From positions 2,638,277-2,702,276 of the forward strand of contig CATQHS010000001.1 of NCBI GenBank assembly GCA_958296055.1: DNA of 64,000 bases, given 5' to 3'. This document shows, in pieces, positions 43,800-51,803 of this stretch. Origin of the DNA: an uncultured Acidimicrobiales bacterium (GTDB taxonomy: Bacteria; Actinomycetota; Acidimicrobiia; Acidimicrobiales; Aldehydirespiratoraceae). Position 1 is the stretch's first letter, and each line of letters starts with the position of its first letter. Below the pieces are notes generated by a model that saw only the letters and a list, made by a program, of their open reading frames with translations, was not told where the DNA came from and ran no database searches. Both the position numbers and the translations under genes were made by a program.

Positions 43800-44165
43800 C
43801 GATTGTGATGAGGCCCGGAATCCGGCCGAGGCCGCACCCCCGCGGATGGTCGTTCCATCTGGCAGTTCTGAGGCAATTATCATAAAGGTCCTGCAGTTGT
43901 AGTCGAAGGAGTGGGCACCGTGGTGCGGGCCGGCCGAGCAAGGCGGCTTCTCGGCCGGAGCGCCGGTGGGAGTGCGAGAGGCGGGGGGGGGGCCGGTGTT
44001 CGCCAAGGGCTTGGTCCGTCCCGGAAGCGACGAACTGCGGGGGTTGGCCGGCCGCCGCAGCGGCGAGATGGGCCTGGACCGGACCCACATCGTGATCCAC
44101 GCCGACGATTTGGCGGTGATGCCGGCCAAAGGGGCAGACCGGCCGGGTGTCCCGGGTCGCCGCAT
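43800..44165. other. Rearranged spacer with a possible gene fragment
   Basis: These 366 bases separate the pheS remnant from the AT-rich gene. A frame from GTG 43966 to the TAG at 44169 encodes VFAKGLVRPGSDELRGLAG and HIVIHADDLAVMP, with protein-like composition but no family I recognise. It is preceded by a run of ten G (43983-43992), which could hide a frameshift. It may be a truncated gene end. Confidence 0.3.
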
Positions 44166-45809
44166 TTAGCCGGGTACTGGTTCGCGGGGCGGGACTGTTC
44201 GATATACCACACCGTCCGATGTCTCGACTACTAGCTCCAAGTATTCGTACTGTGTCGCTATCTTCCTAAAGTCGCAACTTGCTCGATATCTATCGAAAGC
44301 CTCATCCATAGTCAAAAAAATGAAGTACTCTTCACCATAAACTTCCACCCGCAATTGGAAGGATTGAGAGCAATTTGCTCCGAAGTTACGAGGTAATATA
44401 GTCCACACTGGTGGTGGTATATCTGTCAAATGATATAGAACAGATGGTCTATTAGTATGCACTCCGCTATCAAGAGGATTCACATTTAGGTAGTCAATTA
44501 TCGGAGAATTTGGCGTGTATCCGAAAATGGGTGGGTGATGCTTGGATTCTAGAGCCCTAACTGTTGTCTCTGTGTTCCATTTCACGGCGCGGTACGAGTA
44601 AACTACACAGCTAGAAATTATGAGGAGAATGAGAGCAAACCTAAGCAATTGTCCATCCTTACCTCCGCTAAAATACTTGATAAATAGAACACTTCCGACA
44701 ATTATGATTGGTACATATACAGGTGAAAGATATCGGGAATCAATGATTTGACCTGCCGCCCTCGGCACAGTAATGAGGAGGGAGATAGTGTATACGAGTA
44801 TGAACACAATAAAGGGAAGGATATGGAACAGATTTATGCTTAGGTGACTTTTGACCTTCTTGGAATCGGATTGTTTGAAGTTGTTATAAATAATTATCGA
44901 TATTGCCAGCAGGAATAGTCCAGCCATAGTCCACAGGTAGTATCGTAGCCAAGCGGGCGGTGGTATTTTTTGATAAAGTGGATAATAGAACCATACATAC
45001 AACGCATCAATCATCTCCCACAGAGAACCATATAGAGACTGCCCTATTGCCCAGGGTCTGTCTCCTGTATACCACCCTGTAACCGAGCGATTGTAAATCA
45101 AGAGACCTGCAAGGGGTAGTGAGGATATTATTCCATGGATAGTTGCATGTCGCAATCTCTTGATAAAGGGAACATTTTGATTGATTAGTAATAGGATAAC
45201 GGCGGTAATGATTACTGTGAAACCTATATACCGGGTTATAGGAGCGAGAGCGGTAAAGAACACTGAGAGTGCAAAAGTTCTTCTGGTTTTTTCTTGCATG
45301 AACGCGCCAATCTGCATTAGGGCAAGGAGCGTAAACAAGATAAAAGAGATTTCACTTAAAGCGTGTGATGCAAGATGATTGAGGGCATAAGAAGTCATTA
45401 CAATCACTGTTGTTCCCACCACCAATAATCTGGATTTTATGTAACGACTCAAACAGTGTCCGGTCAATAAAATGATTAACCCTAAGAATAGAATATTCAA
45501 AATCCGGCTGGCCGAAGAAAGGTCGATGCCTAATGAGTGAATAAACGCTAGAAGCAATGGATAGAGAGGTGGATATAATACCAAATTTGTCTGGCTGTAA
45601 TCACGAATTCCTTTCCCTTCGGCTATGCTTTCAGCAGTAGATAAATAAGCCATGGCATCCCCTCCAAGGATCAGACCATAGTTGGAGGAACGGATTAGAA
45701 GATGCGCGGCGCCAATGAAGGCCACAAAGGCAATAACCAATGATAGAGACCTGTCGGTTCGTGAACTGAACTCGCCGGAAGTGACAGCGCAGTCTGCGTT
45801 CCCGATCAT
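44166..45809 (-). CDS. GT-C-type polytopic glycosyltransferase-like protein, 547 aa
   Basis: About ten to twelve hydrophobic helices, with an N-terminal loop GGDAMAYLSTAESIAEGKG after the first helix and YPPLYPLLLAF next, resemble the ArnT/PMT (GT39/GT83-like) lipid-linked sugar transferases. A soluble C-terminal part of about 110 residues follows. The gene is strikingly AT-rich and uses many A/T-ending codons, unlike everything around it, so it is almost certainly acquired. ATG 45809 starts within restored high-GC sequence. Acceptor and donor are unknown. Confidence 0.75.
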   Translation of the reverse strand: MIGNADCAVTSGEFSSRTDRSLSLVIAFVAFIGAAHLLIRSSNYGLILGGDAMAYLSTAESIAEGKGIRDYSQTNLVLYPPLYPLLLAFIHSLGIDLSSASRILNILFLGLIILLTGHCLSRYIKSRLLVVGTTVIVMTSYALNHLASHALSEISFILFTLLALMQIGAFMQEKTRRTFALSVFFTALAPITRYIGFTVIITAVILLLINQNVPFIKRLRHATIHGIISSLPLAGLLIYNRSVTGWYTGDRPWAIGQSLYGSLWEMIDALYVWFYYPLYQKIPPPAWLRYYLWTMAGLFLLAISIIIYNNFKQSDSKKVKSHLSINLFHILPFIVFILVYTISLLITVPRAAGQIIDSRYLSPVYVPIIIVGSVLFIKYFSGGKDGQLLRFALILLIISSCVVYSYRAVKWNTETTVRALESKHHPPIFGYTPNSPIIDYLNVNPLDSGVHTNRPSVLYHLTDIPPPVWTILPRNFGANCSQSFQLRVEVYGEEYFIFLTMDEAFDRYRASCDFRKIATQYEYLELVVETSDGVVYRTVPPREPVPG

Positions 45810-45914
45810 CGGGCATCTACTCTACCTGCCGGACCCATAGCTCACTCGGAGGACTCACCCCACCGGGGGACCCCCGCCCAAACCCTCAACCCAGGGACAA
45901 CGTCCCCGGTTGTC

Positions 45915-47071
45915 ACACCTAGTGGTGACTAGTGGTCCGTTCGCTGAAATGGTTGGGTTGTGTGGTGTTGTGGGATGACTCGTGTTGTGGAGATGTCGGC
46001 TGGGGATCGGGAGGAGTTGGGGCGTCTGGCCCGGTCTGGGGTTGAGCCTCATCGGCGGGTGGCGCCGGCCCGGGCGTTGTTGGCGTTGGCCGACGGGGCT
46101 TCGGTGCGGGCGACGGCCAGGGCGCTGGGCTCGCATCAGGACACGGTGCGGCGCTGGCGGGACCGGTTCGCGGTGTCGGGGGTAGCGGGTATTGGGGCGG
46201 TGGCGCCGGGGCGGGGCCGCAAGCCCCAGATCCCCGCGGCGACCGTGGAGGCGATCGTGGACGACACGCTGCACACCGTGCCCGAGGACGGCTCCGCGGC
46301 GTGGTCGACGCGGACTATGGCCGCCCGCCACGGGGTGGGCAAGGACACCGTGGCGCGCATCTGGAGGGCACGGGGCCTGCGGCCCTGGCGCACCGAGACG
46401 TTCAAACTGTCCAATGACCCCGACTTCGAGGCCAAGCTCGTGGACGTGGTGGGCCTGTATATGAACCCGCCCGAGCGGGCCGCGGTGTTCAGCTTCGACG
46501 AGAAAACCCAGTGCCAGGCCATAGACCGCACCCAGCCGTCGCTGCCGATGCGCCCGGGCCGAGCCCGCACGATGACCTGTGACTACAAACGCCACGGCAC
46601 CACGGACCTGTTCGCCGCGCTCGACGTCGCCACCGGAGAGGTCCTGCACCAGACCCGACGCCGCCACACCGGACGCGACGTGCTGGCCTTCTTCAAATGG
46701 ATCGACCTGCACACCCCGCGGCGCCTCGACGTCCACATCGTTCTAGACAACCTCTCAGCCCACAAATCCGAGCCCGTGCGAACCTGGCTCGCGCACCCGA
46801 GGCGAAAGCGCTGGCGCCTGCACTTCACCCCCACGTCGGCGTCGTGGCTCAACCTCGTCGAAGCCTGGTTCTCGGTGCTCACCCGCAAAGCCCTCGCCGA
46901 CAACAGCTTCAGCTCCGTAGCCGACCTGACCCAAACCATCGACGCCTGGGCCCACAACTGGAACCACGACCCCAAACCCCTCACCTGGACCCGAACCGCC
47001 GACGACATCATCGCCAAAGTCAAACGAGGAAGAGCCGCCCTCACCAAAAACCACGACACACCACTAGGTGT
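45915..47071 (+). mobile_element. IS630-type element
   Basis: Left ACACCTAGTGGTG (45915-45927) and right CACCACTAGGTGT (47059-47071) are exact inverted repeats around one transposase gene. IS630 elements target TA. Removing the element between the two TA copies rejoins a perfect palindrome ACACCTAGGTGT, so insertion was probably at its CTAG core. Confidence 0.8.
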
Positions 47072-47099
47072 CAGTTCGCGTGAGGTTGTTGGCGCGTGA
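45975..47099 (+). CDS. IS630-family transposase
   Basis: This 374-residue DDE transposase has an N-terminal helix-turn-helix region (RATARALGSHQDTVRRWRDR). The catalytic residues are in FSFDEKTQ (Asp), HIVLDNLSAH (Asp) and SWLNLVEAWF (Glu). ATG 45975 gives the usual length. The frame runs beyond the right inverted repeat, ending at 47099, so its last nine residues come from flanking DNA. It looks intact and may be active. Confidence 0.88.
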   Translation: MTRVVEMSAGDREELGRLARSGVEPHRRVAPARALLALADGASVRATARALGSHQDTVRRWRDRFAVSGVAGIGAVAPGRGRKPQIPAATVEAIVDDTLHTVPEDGSAAWSTRTMAARHGVGKDTVARIWRARGLRPWRTETFKLSNDPDFEAKLVDVVGLYMNPPERAAVFSFDEKTQCQAIDRTQPSLPMRPGRARTMTCDYKRHGTTDLFAALDVATGEVLHQTRRRHTGRDVLAFFKWIDLHTPRRLDVHIVLDNLSAHKSEPVRTWLAHPRRKRWRLHFTPTSASWLNLVEAWFSVLTRKALADNSFSSVADLTQTIDAWAHNWNHDPKPLTWTRTADDIIAKVKRGRAALTKNHDTPLGVSSREVVGA

Positions 47100-47168
47100 T
47101 GCGGGCGGGTCGCCGACTGCGGTGTGGTGTCGGTGGCAGTTGTAGTCGTGGATCCAGCGTTTGAGGCG
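47064..47168 (-). pseudogene. IS481-family transposase C-terminal remnant
   Basis: The minus strand encodes about 34 residues, including LKRWIHDYNCHRHHTAVGDP and PASRANNL. This is the conserved C-terminus of IS481/IS3-like transposases, ending at a TAG formed in the CTAG at the IS630 edge. The rest of the gene is absent. Confidence 0.7.
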
Positions 47169-47215
47169 GATGCGCCGACTACCGAATCGGAGCCAACCTC
47201 TGAGTTCAGAACAAC

Positions 47216-47221
47216 TAGCCT
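47216..47221 (+). promoter_or_regulatory. -10-like hexamer TAGCCT for pheS
   Basis: The hexamer ends 7 nt before ATG 47229. The same hexamer and spacing are preserved at the pheS remnant (43457). Confidence 0.5.
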
Positions 47222-47228
47222 GTGGCGG

Positions 47229-48245
47229 ATGACTCAGACCGAGGAGATGCTCTCTGAACTGGCGCTGGCGGCGGCGGCGGCCGAGGGGCGGCTGGCCGCG
47301 GCCGACTCCCTCGAAGCGGTGACCGCGGCCGAGCGGGAGGTCCTGGGCCGGCGCTCGGTGATGGCCGAAGCCAAAAAGAGCCTGGGCGGGCTCGACCCCG
47401 ACCGGCGCCGGGACGCAGGCCGGGCCGTCAACCAGGTGCGGGAGCGGCTGGAGGCGGCCGCGGGCCGGGCCCGGGCCCGGCTGGCCGAGGCGGCCCGGGC
47501 TGCCCGCTACGAGTCCGAGCGGCTCGACCTCACCGAGCGCCTGAACCCGATCCGCCGGGGCCGCCTCCATCTGGTGACCCAGGCCCGGGACCGGCTCGAG
47601 GACGTGTTCGTGGGGATGGGCTTCACCGTGGTGGAAGGCCCCGAGGTGGAGACGGCCTGGTACAACTTCGAGGCCCTCAACATCCCCGAATGGCACCCGG
47701 CCCGGGGCGAGTTCGACACCATCTTCGTGAACCTGGGCCAGCCCGAGGAGGTGATGCTGCGGTCCCACACCTCGCCGGTGCAAATCCGCACCATGGAAGC
47801 CCGTCGGCCCCCCATATACGTGGTGGCGCCGGGCCGCACCTTCCGGGCCGACACCGCCGATGCCACCCACCTGCCCGCCTTCAGCCAGATTGAGGGGCTA
47901 GTGGTGGACCGGGGCATAACCATGGGCGATTTGGCCGGCACCATCGACGAGTTCGTCAAGGCCTTCTTCGGGGGCGAGGTGAAGAGCCGGTTGCGGCCGT
48001 CGTACTTCCCGTTCACCGAACCCTCGGCCGAGTTCGACATCTCCCGCCCCGACGGGTCCTGGCTGGAGCTGGGGGGCTGCGGGATGGTCCACCCCCAGGT
48101 GCTGAGCAACTGCGGGATCGACCCCGAGGAGTGGCAGGGCTTCGCCTTCGGGTTCGGCATCGACCGGCTGGCGGTGATGCGCTACGGGCTCGACGACATC
48201 CGCGAGCTCGTCAACAACGACGTCCGGTTCCTCCGTCAGTTCTGA
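47229..48245 (+). CDS. pheS: Phenylalanyl-tRNA synthetase alpha subunit
   Basis: This 338-residue class II catalytic subunit has an N-terminal coiled coil (residues about 1-95), then the catalytic core: GRLHLVTQ, the motif 2 region with [17 protein letters not shown], and motif 3 [16 protein letters not shown] 47229 is set by the promoter spacing and by matching the remnant copy; upstream residues in frame belong to the IS481 remnant. The stop overlaps a mini-ORF leading to pheT. Confidence 0.96.
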   Translation: MTQTEEMLSELALAAAAAEGRLAAADSLEAVTAAEREVLGRRSVMAEAKKSLGGLDPDRRRDAGRAVNQVRERLEAAAGRARARLAEAARAARYESERLDLTERLNPIRRGRLHLVTQARDRLEDVFVGMGFTVVEGPEVETAWYNFEALNIPEWHPARGEFDTIFVNLGQPEEVMLRSHTSPVQIRTMEARRPPIYVVAPGRTFRADTADATHLPAFSQIEGLVVDRGITMGDLAGTIDEFVKAFFGGEVKSRLRPSYFPFTEPSAEFDISRPDGSWLELGGCGMVHPQVLSNCGIDPEEWQGFAFGFGIDRLAVMRYGLDDIRELVNNDVRFLRQF

Positions 48246-48310
48246 TGCATGTTGTAGATGCGAGGCCGCATGTTCGGCTCGGTGCCGGTCTGAGGGCGGG
48301 GCCGTCGTGA
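48245..48310 (+). other. Bridging mini-ORF pheS to pheT
   Basis: ATG 48245 overlaps the pheS stop (TGATG). It encodes a 21-residue peptide (MHVVDARPHVRLGAG onward), and its TGA overlaps pheT GTG 48307 (GTGA). It exactly spans the 61-nt gap. Confidence 0.35.
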
Positions 48311-50709
48311 AGGTGCTGCTGTCCTGGCTGCGGGAGTTCGCGCCCGGCATCGACGGCGACCCGGCCGACTTGGCCGACGCGCTCAGCGCCCTGGGCCTGG
48401 CCGTCGAAGCCATGACCGTCACCGGCGAGGTCCCCGCCGGGGTGGTGGCGGCCCGGGTGCTGAGCCTGAGACCGCACCCCGACGCCGACCGCATCCAGCT
48501 CGTGGACGTCGACGACGGCCGCGGCGACGCCGTCCAGGTGTGCTGCGGTGCCTTCAACATGGCGGTGGGCGACATAGTGCCCCTGGCCCGGGTCGGCGCC
48601 GTGTTGGGCGGCGGCACCGAGATCCGCCGGCGAACCATCCGGGGCCAGGACTCCTTCGGCATGTGCTGTTCGGGGGCCGAGCTGGGGCTGAGCGACGACG
48701 CCGACGGCATCCTGATCCTCGACGGCCTGCTCCCCGACGACGGACCTGGCGGCGCTAGTCGGCCTGAGCCGGGAACCCCGTTGGCCGAGGCGCTGGGGCT
48801 GGGCCCCGACGTGCTGTGGGACCTGGAGGTGAACGCCAACCGGCCCGACGCCATGTCGGTCATGGGCGTGGCCCGGGACCTGGCCGCGGCGGTGGGAGTC
48901 GACTTCGCCGCCCCGGAGTGGACCTCGCCCCCATCCGGCGAGCCGGCTTCCGGAGCCATCTCGGTGGAGATCGTCGATCCCACCCTGTGCGGGCGCTTCC
49001 ACGCCCGGCTCCTGCGGGGCGTGACCGGGGCCGAGTCTCCGGCCTGGATGCGCCGGCGGCTCACCGCCCTGGGCATGCGCCCGGTCAACGGGATCGTCGA
49101 CGTCTCCAACTACGTGATGCTCGAGCTGGGCCAGCCCAGCCACGCCTTCGACCTGGCCGAACTGCCCGGCGGGCGGCTGCGGGTGCGCCGGGCCGCCGAC
49201 GGCGAGCGGATCGTCACCCTCGACGGGGTGGAGCGGACCCTGGCCGACGGCGACGGGGTGATCGCCGACGGCGACGACGAGCCGATCGGCATCGCCGGGA
49301 TCATGGGCGGCCGCTCCACTGAGATCGGCCCCGACACCGCCGACGTCCTCATGGAGATGGCGTGGTGGGACCCGCCGTCGGTCTCCCGCACCGCCAAGCG
49401 GCTGAACCTGTCCAGCGAGGCCGCCACCCGGTTCCGCCGGGGTGCCGACTGGGGCGACAACGTGGAGCGGGCCGCCGCCCGGTTCTGCCAGCTCGCCGCT
49501 GAGCTGGGCATGACCGTCGCGTCGGGGGCGGTGGACGAGCGGGGCGACCTCCCCGACCGGTCCCCGCTGCGGGTGCGCACCGCCCGGATCAACGGCATGC
49601 TCGGCACCGACCTCGACGCCGCCGCCATCGGCGGCCACCTCCGCTCCATCGGTTTCGAGGCGACTCCGGCCGGCGATGACGGCGAGGACTTGGACGTGAC
49701 CGTGCCCACTTGGCGCTGGGACACCTCCACCGAGACCGACATGGCCGAGGAGGTGGCCCGCCTCCACGGCTTCGACAACATCGAGCGCACCGTGCCCCGC
49801 AGCAGCGACGCCGGGTCGCTCAGCGGATACCAGCAGGACCGGCGGCTGGTGCGCCAGGTACTAGTCGGGGCCGGTTGCGACGAGACCCAGCCCATGCCGT
49901 TCCTAGCTCCGGACGACCTGGCCGCGGCGGGCCTTCCCTCCGACGGCATCGTGCTGACCAACCCGCTCGACGCGGGTGCCTCGGTGCTGCGCACGTCGCT
50001 TTTACCCGGCCAGCTCCAAGCCGTCTCCTACAACCAGCGGCATTTCAACCCGGCGGTGCGGTTCTTCGAGATCGGCCACGTGTACCTGCCGCCCCCTGAG
50101 GGCCAACTGCTGCCCGACGAGCCGGAGATGGCGGCCGTGGCTCTGGCCGGCGAGGAGGCCCCCGAAGCAGCGGCGGTGCTGTCGGCGCTGTCGGAGGCCC
50201 TGGCCCTGCCCGGCCTGGAGATACGGGCCGGGGCCCGACCCGGCTTGCACCTCACCCGCTCGGCCGAAGTGATCGTGGCCGGCCGGTACGTCGGCGAGGT
50301 GGGGGAGGTGGACCCGGCGGTTCTGGAGCGCTTCGGGATCACCGGCCCGGTGGGGTGGCTCCAACTCGACCTCACCGCGGTGCTCGGCGGCCCCCACGGC
50401 AACCGGACCTACAAGCCGGTGAGTAAATACCCGCCCAGCGACGTCGATCTGGCCTTCGTCGTCCCCGACGGCGTGGCCGCGGCCGCGGTGGAGCGGTCGT
50501 TGCGCTCAGCCGGGGGGGCGCTGCTGGCCGAGGTGGATTTGTTCGACGCCTACCGGGGCCCCGGCCTGCCCGCCGGCGCCCGCAGCCTGGCCTACCACCT
50601 TCGCTTCTGTGCCCCCGACCGCACCCTCACCGACGCCGAGGTGTCCCGCCTCCGCCAGTCCTGCGTAGACCGAGTAACCCAAAAAACCGGCGCCACCCTC
50701 CGCACCTGA
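48307..50709 (+). CDS. pheT: Phenylalanyl-tRNA synthetase beta subunit
   Basis: This 800-residue subunit shows the expected order: tRNA-binding OB domain near the N-terminus (HPDADRIQLVDV), the B3/B4 editing region with RPVNGIVDVSNYVMLELGQP, the B5 domain, a catalytic-like domain (RRLVRQVLVGAG), and a C-terminal ferredoxin-fold anticodon-binding domain (SKYPPSDVDLAFVV). GTG 48307 gives the conserved MKVLLSWLREF start. Confidence 0.97.
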   Translation: MKVLLSWLREFAPGIDGDPADLADALSALGLAVEAMTVTGEVPAGVVAARVLSLRPHPDADRIQLVDVDDGRGDAVQVCCGAFNMAVGDIVPLARVGAVLGGGTEIRRRTIRGQDSFGMCCSGAELGLSDDADGILILDGLLPDDGPGGASRPEPGTPLAEALGLGPDVLWDLEVNANRPDAMSVMGVARDLAAAVGVDFAAPEWTSPPSGEPASGAISVEIVDPTLCGRFHARLLRGVTGAESPAWMRRRLTALGMRPVNGIVDVSNYVMLELGQPSHAFDLAELPGGRLRVRRAADGERIVTLDGVERTLADGDGVIADGDDEPIGIAGIMGGRSTEIGPDTADVLMEMAWWDPPSVSRTAKRLNLSSEAATRFRRGADWGDNVERAAARFCQLAAELGMTVASGAVDERGDLPDRSPLRVRTARINGMLGTDLDAAAIGGHLRSIGFEATPAGDDGEDLDVTVPTWRWDTSTETDMAEEVARLHGFDNIERTVPRSSDAGSLSGYQQDRRLVRQVLVGAGCDETQPMPFLAPDDLAAAGLPSDGIVLTNPLDAGASVLRTSLLPGQLQAVSYNQRHFNPAVRFFEIGHVYLPPPEGQLLPDEPEMAAVALAGEEAPEAAAVLSALSEALALPGLEIRAGARPGLHLTRSAEVIVAGRYVGEVGEVDPAVLERFGITGPVGWLQLDLTAVLGGPHGNRTYKPVSKYPPSDVDLAFVVPDGVAAAAVERSLRSAGGALLAEVDLFDAYRGPGLPAGARSLAYHLRFCAPDRTLTDAEVSRLRQSCVDRVTQKTGATLRT

Positions 50710-50716
50710 CCCGAAA

Positions 50717-50747
50717 AATCATGCGGGGGGTTGCATGATTATGCACG
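50717..50747. promoter_or_regulatory. Putative ARG box and inverted repeat upstream of argC
   Basis: TGCATGATTATGCA (50732-50745) has two TGCAT/ATGCA half-sites with a 4-bp spacer, the geometry of ArgR operators. It also shares a half with a perfect 8-bp inverted repeat AATCATGC/GCATGATT (50717-50740, 8-nt loop). It sits 8 nt before the argC -10 hexamer, where a repressor would block polymerase. argR is in the same operon. Confidence 0.55.
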
Positions 50748-50754
50748 CTCCGGG

Positions 50755-50760
50755 TAGGGT
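50755..50760 (+). promoter_or_regulatory. -10-like hexamer TAGGGT for argC
   Basis: The hexamer ends 6 nt before ATG 50767, with no Shine-Dalgarno between. Confidence 0.45.
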
Positions 50761-50766
50761 GGGCGG

Positions 50767-51801
50767 ATGCATCGGGTGGCCGTCATCGGGGCGTCGGGGT
50801 TCACCGGGGCCGAGCTGCTGCGGATCTGCGCGGGCCATCCCACCTTCGAGGTGGCGCGGGCCACCGGCGACTCCACGGCCGGGAAGCCGGTGGCTGAGGT
50901 CCATCCCGGTCTGGCCCCCGTCTACCCGCATCTTGAGCTGGAGGCCTACCACCCCGGGGTGGCCGACGGGTGCGACGTGGTGTTCTGCGGGCTGCCCCAC
51001 GGCGCCTCCCAGACCATCGTCCCTGAGATCGCCGACCGGGCCGGCGTGGTGGTGGACCTGGCCGCCGACTTCCGGCTGGACGACCCCGACCTGTACCCGG
51101 CCTGGTACGGCCAGTCCCACACCGCGCCCGAGCTGCTGGACCAATTCGCCTTCGGCCTGCCCGAGTTGTTCCGCGACGACATACGCCACGCCCAACTCAT
51201 CGCCGCCCCCGGCTGCTACGTGACCGCGGCCGCGCTGGCCCTGGCCCCCCTGGCGGCCGCCGGGGCCGTCGAACCCACAGGAATCATCGTGGACGCGGCC
51301 AGCGGCGTGTCCGGCGCGGGCCGGTCCCCTCGGCCCGACACCGCCTTCTGCGCGGTCGACGAGGACTTCCGGGCCTACGGGCTGCTGAATCACCGCCACA
51401 CTCCCGAGATGGAGATGGCCTTGTCTCGCCACGCCGGAGCGGCGGCGGAGATCCTGTTCACACCTCACCTGGCCCCCATGAACCGGGGCATCCTGGCCAC
51501 CTGCTACGCCCGCCCGACCGGAGCGCCGAGCACCGGCGACGCCCTCGCCCTGCTGGCCGACGCCTACTCAGACGAGCCCTTCGTGACCGTGAGCGAGCGA
51601 TCCCCGTCCACCAAGGCCACCCTGGGGTCCAACAGCGTTCACCTCACCGCCCGGGCCGACGACCGCACCGGCTGGGTCGTGGCCATCGCCGCCTTGGACA
51701 ACCTGGTCAAGGGCGCCTCGGGCCAGGCCGTGCAGTGCGCCAACCTGGCCCTGGGCATCGACGAGGGGGCCGGGCTGGCCGCGGCCGGCCTGTGGCCGTA
51801 G
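50767..51801 (+). CDS. argC: N-acetyl-gamma-glutamyl-phosphate reductase
   Basis: This 344-residue NADPH enzyme has the Rossmann start VAVIGASGFTGAELLRI and the catalytic Cys in APGCYVTAA. HLAPMNRGILAT and the C-terminal KGASGQAVQ are conserved. It is first in the arginine operon argCJBDFRG. Confidence 0.96.
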   Translation: MHRVAVIGASGFTGAELLRICAGHPTFEVARATGDSTAGKPVAEVHPGLAPVYPHLELEAYHPGVADGCDVVFCGLPHGASQTIVPEIADRAGVVVDLAADFRLDDPDLYPAWYGQSHTAPELLDQFAFGLPELFRDDIRHAQLIAAPGCYVTAAALALAPLAAAGAVEPTGIIVDAASGVSGAGRSPRPDTAFCAVDEDFRAYGLLNHRHTPEMEMALSRHAGAAAEILFTPHLAPMNRGILATCYARPTGAPSTGDALALLADAYSDEPFVTVSERSPSTKATLGSNSVHLTARADDRTGWVVAIAALDNLVKGASGQAVQCANLALGIDEGAGLAAAGLWP

Positions 51802-51803
51802 CC

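Noticed and set aside
43886..47155. GCAGTTGTAGTCG shared by the spacer near 43890 and the IS481 tail near 47140
   Set aside because: Only 13 bases match and flanks differ, so it is not enough to claim a second IS481 remnant.
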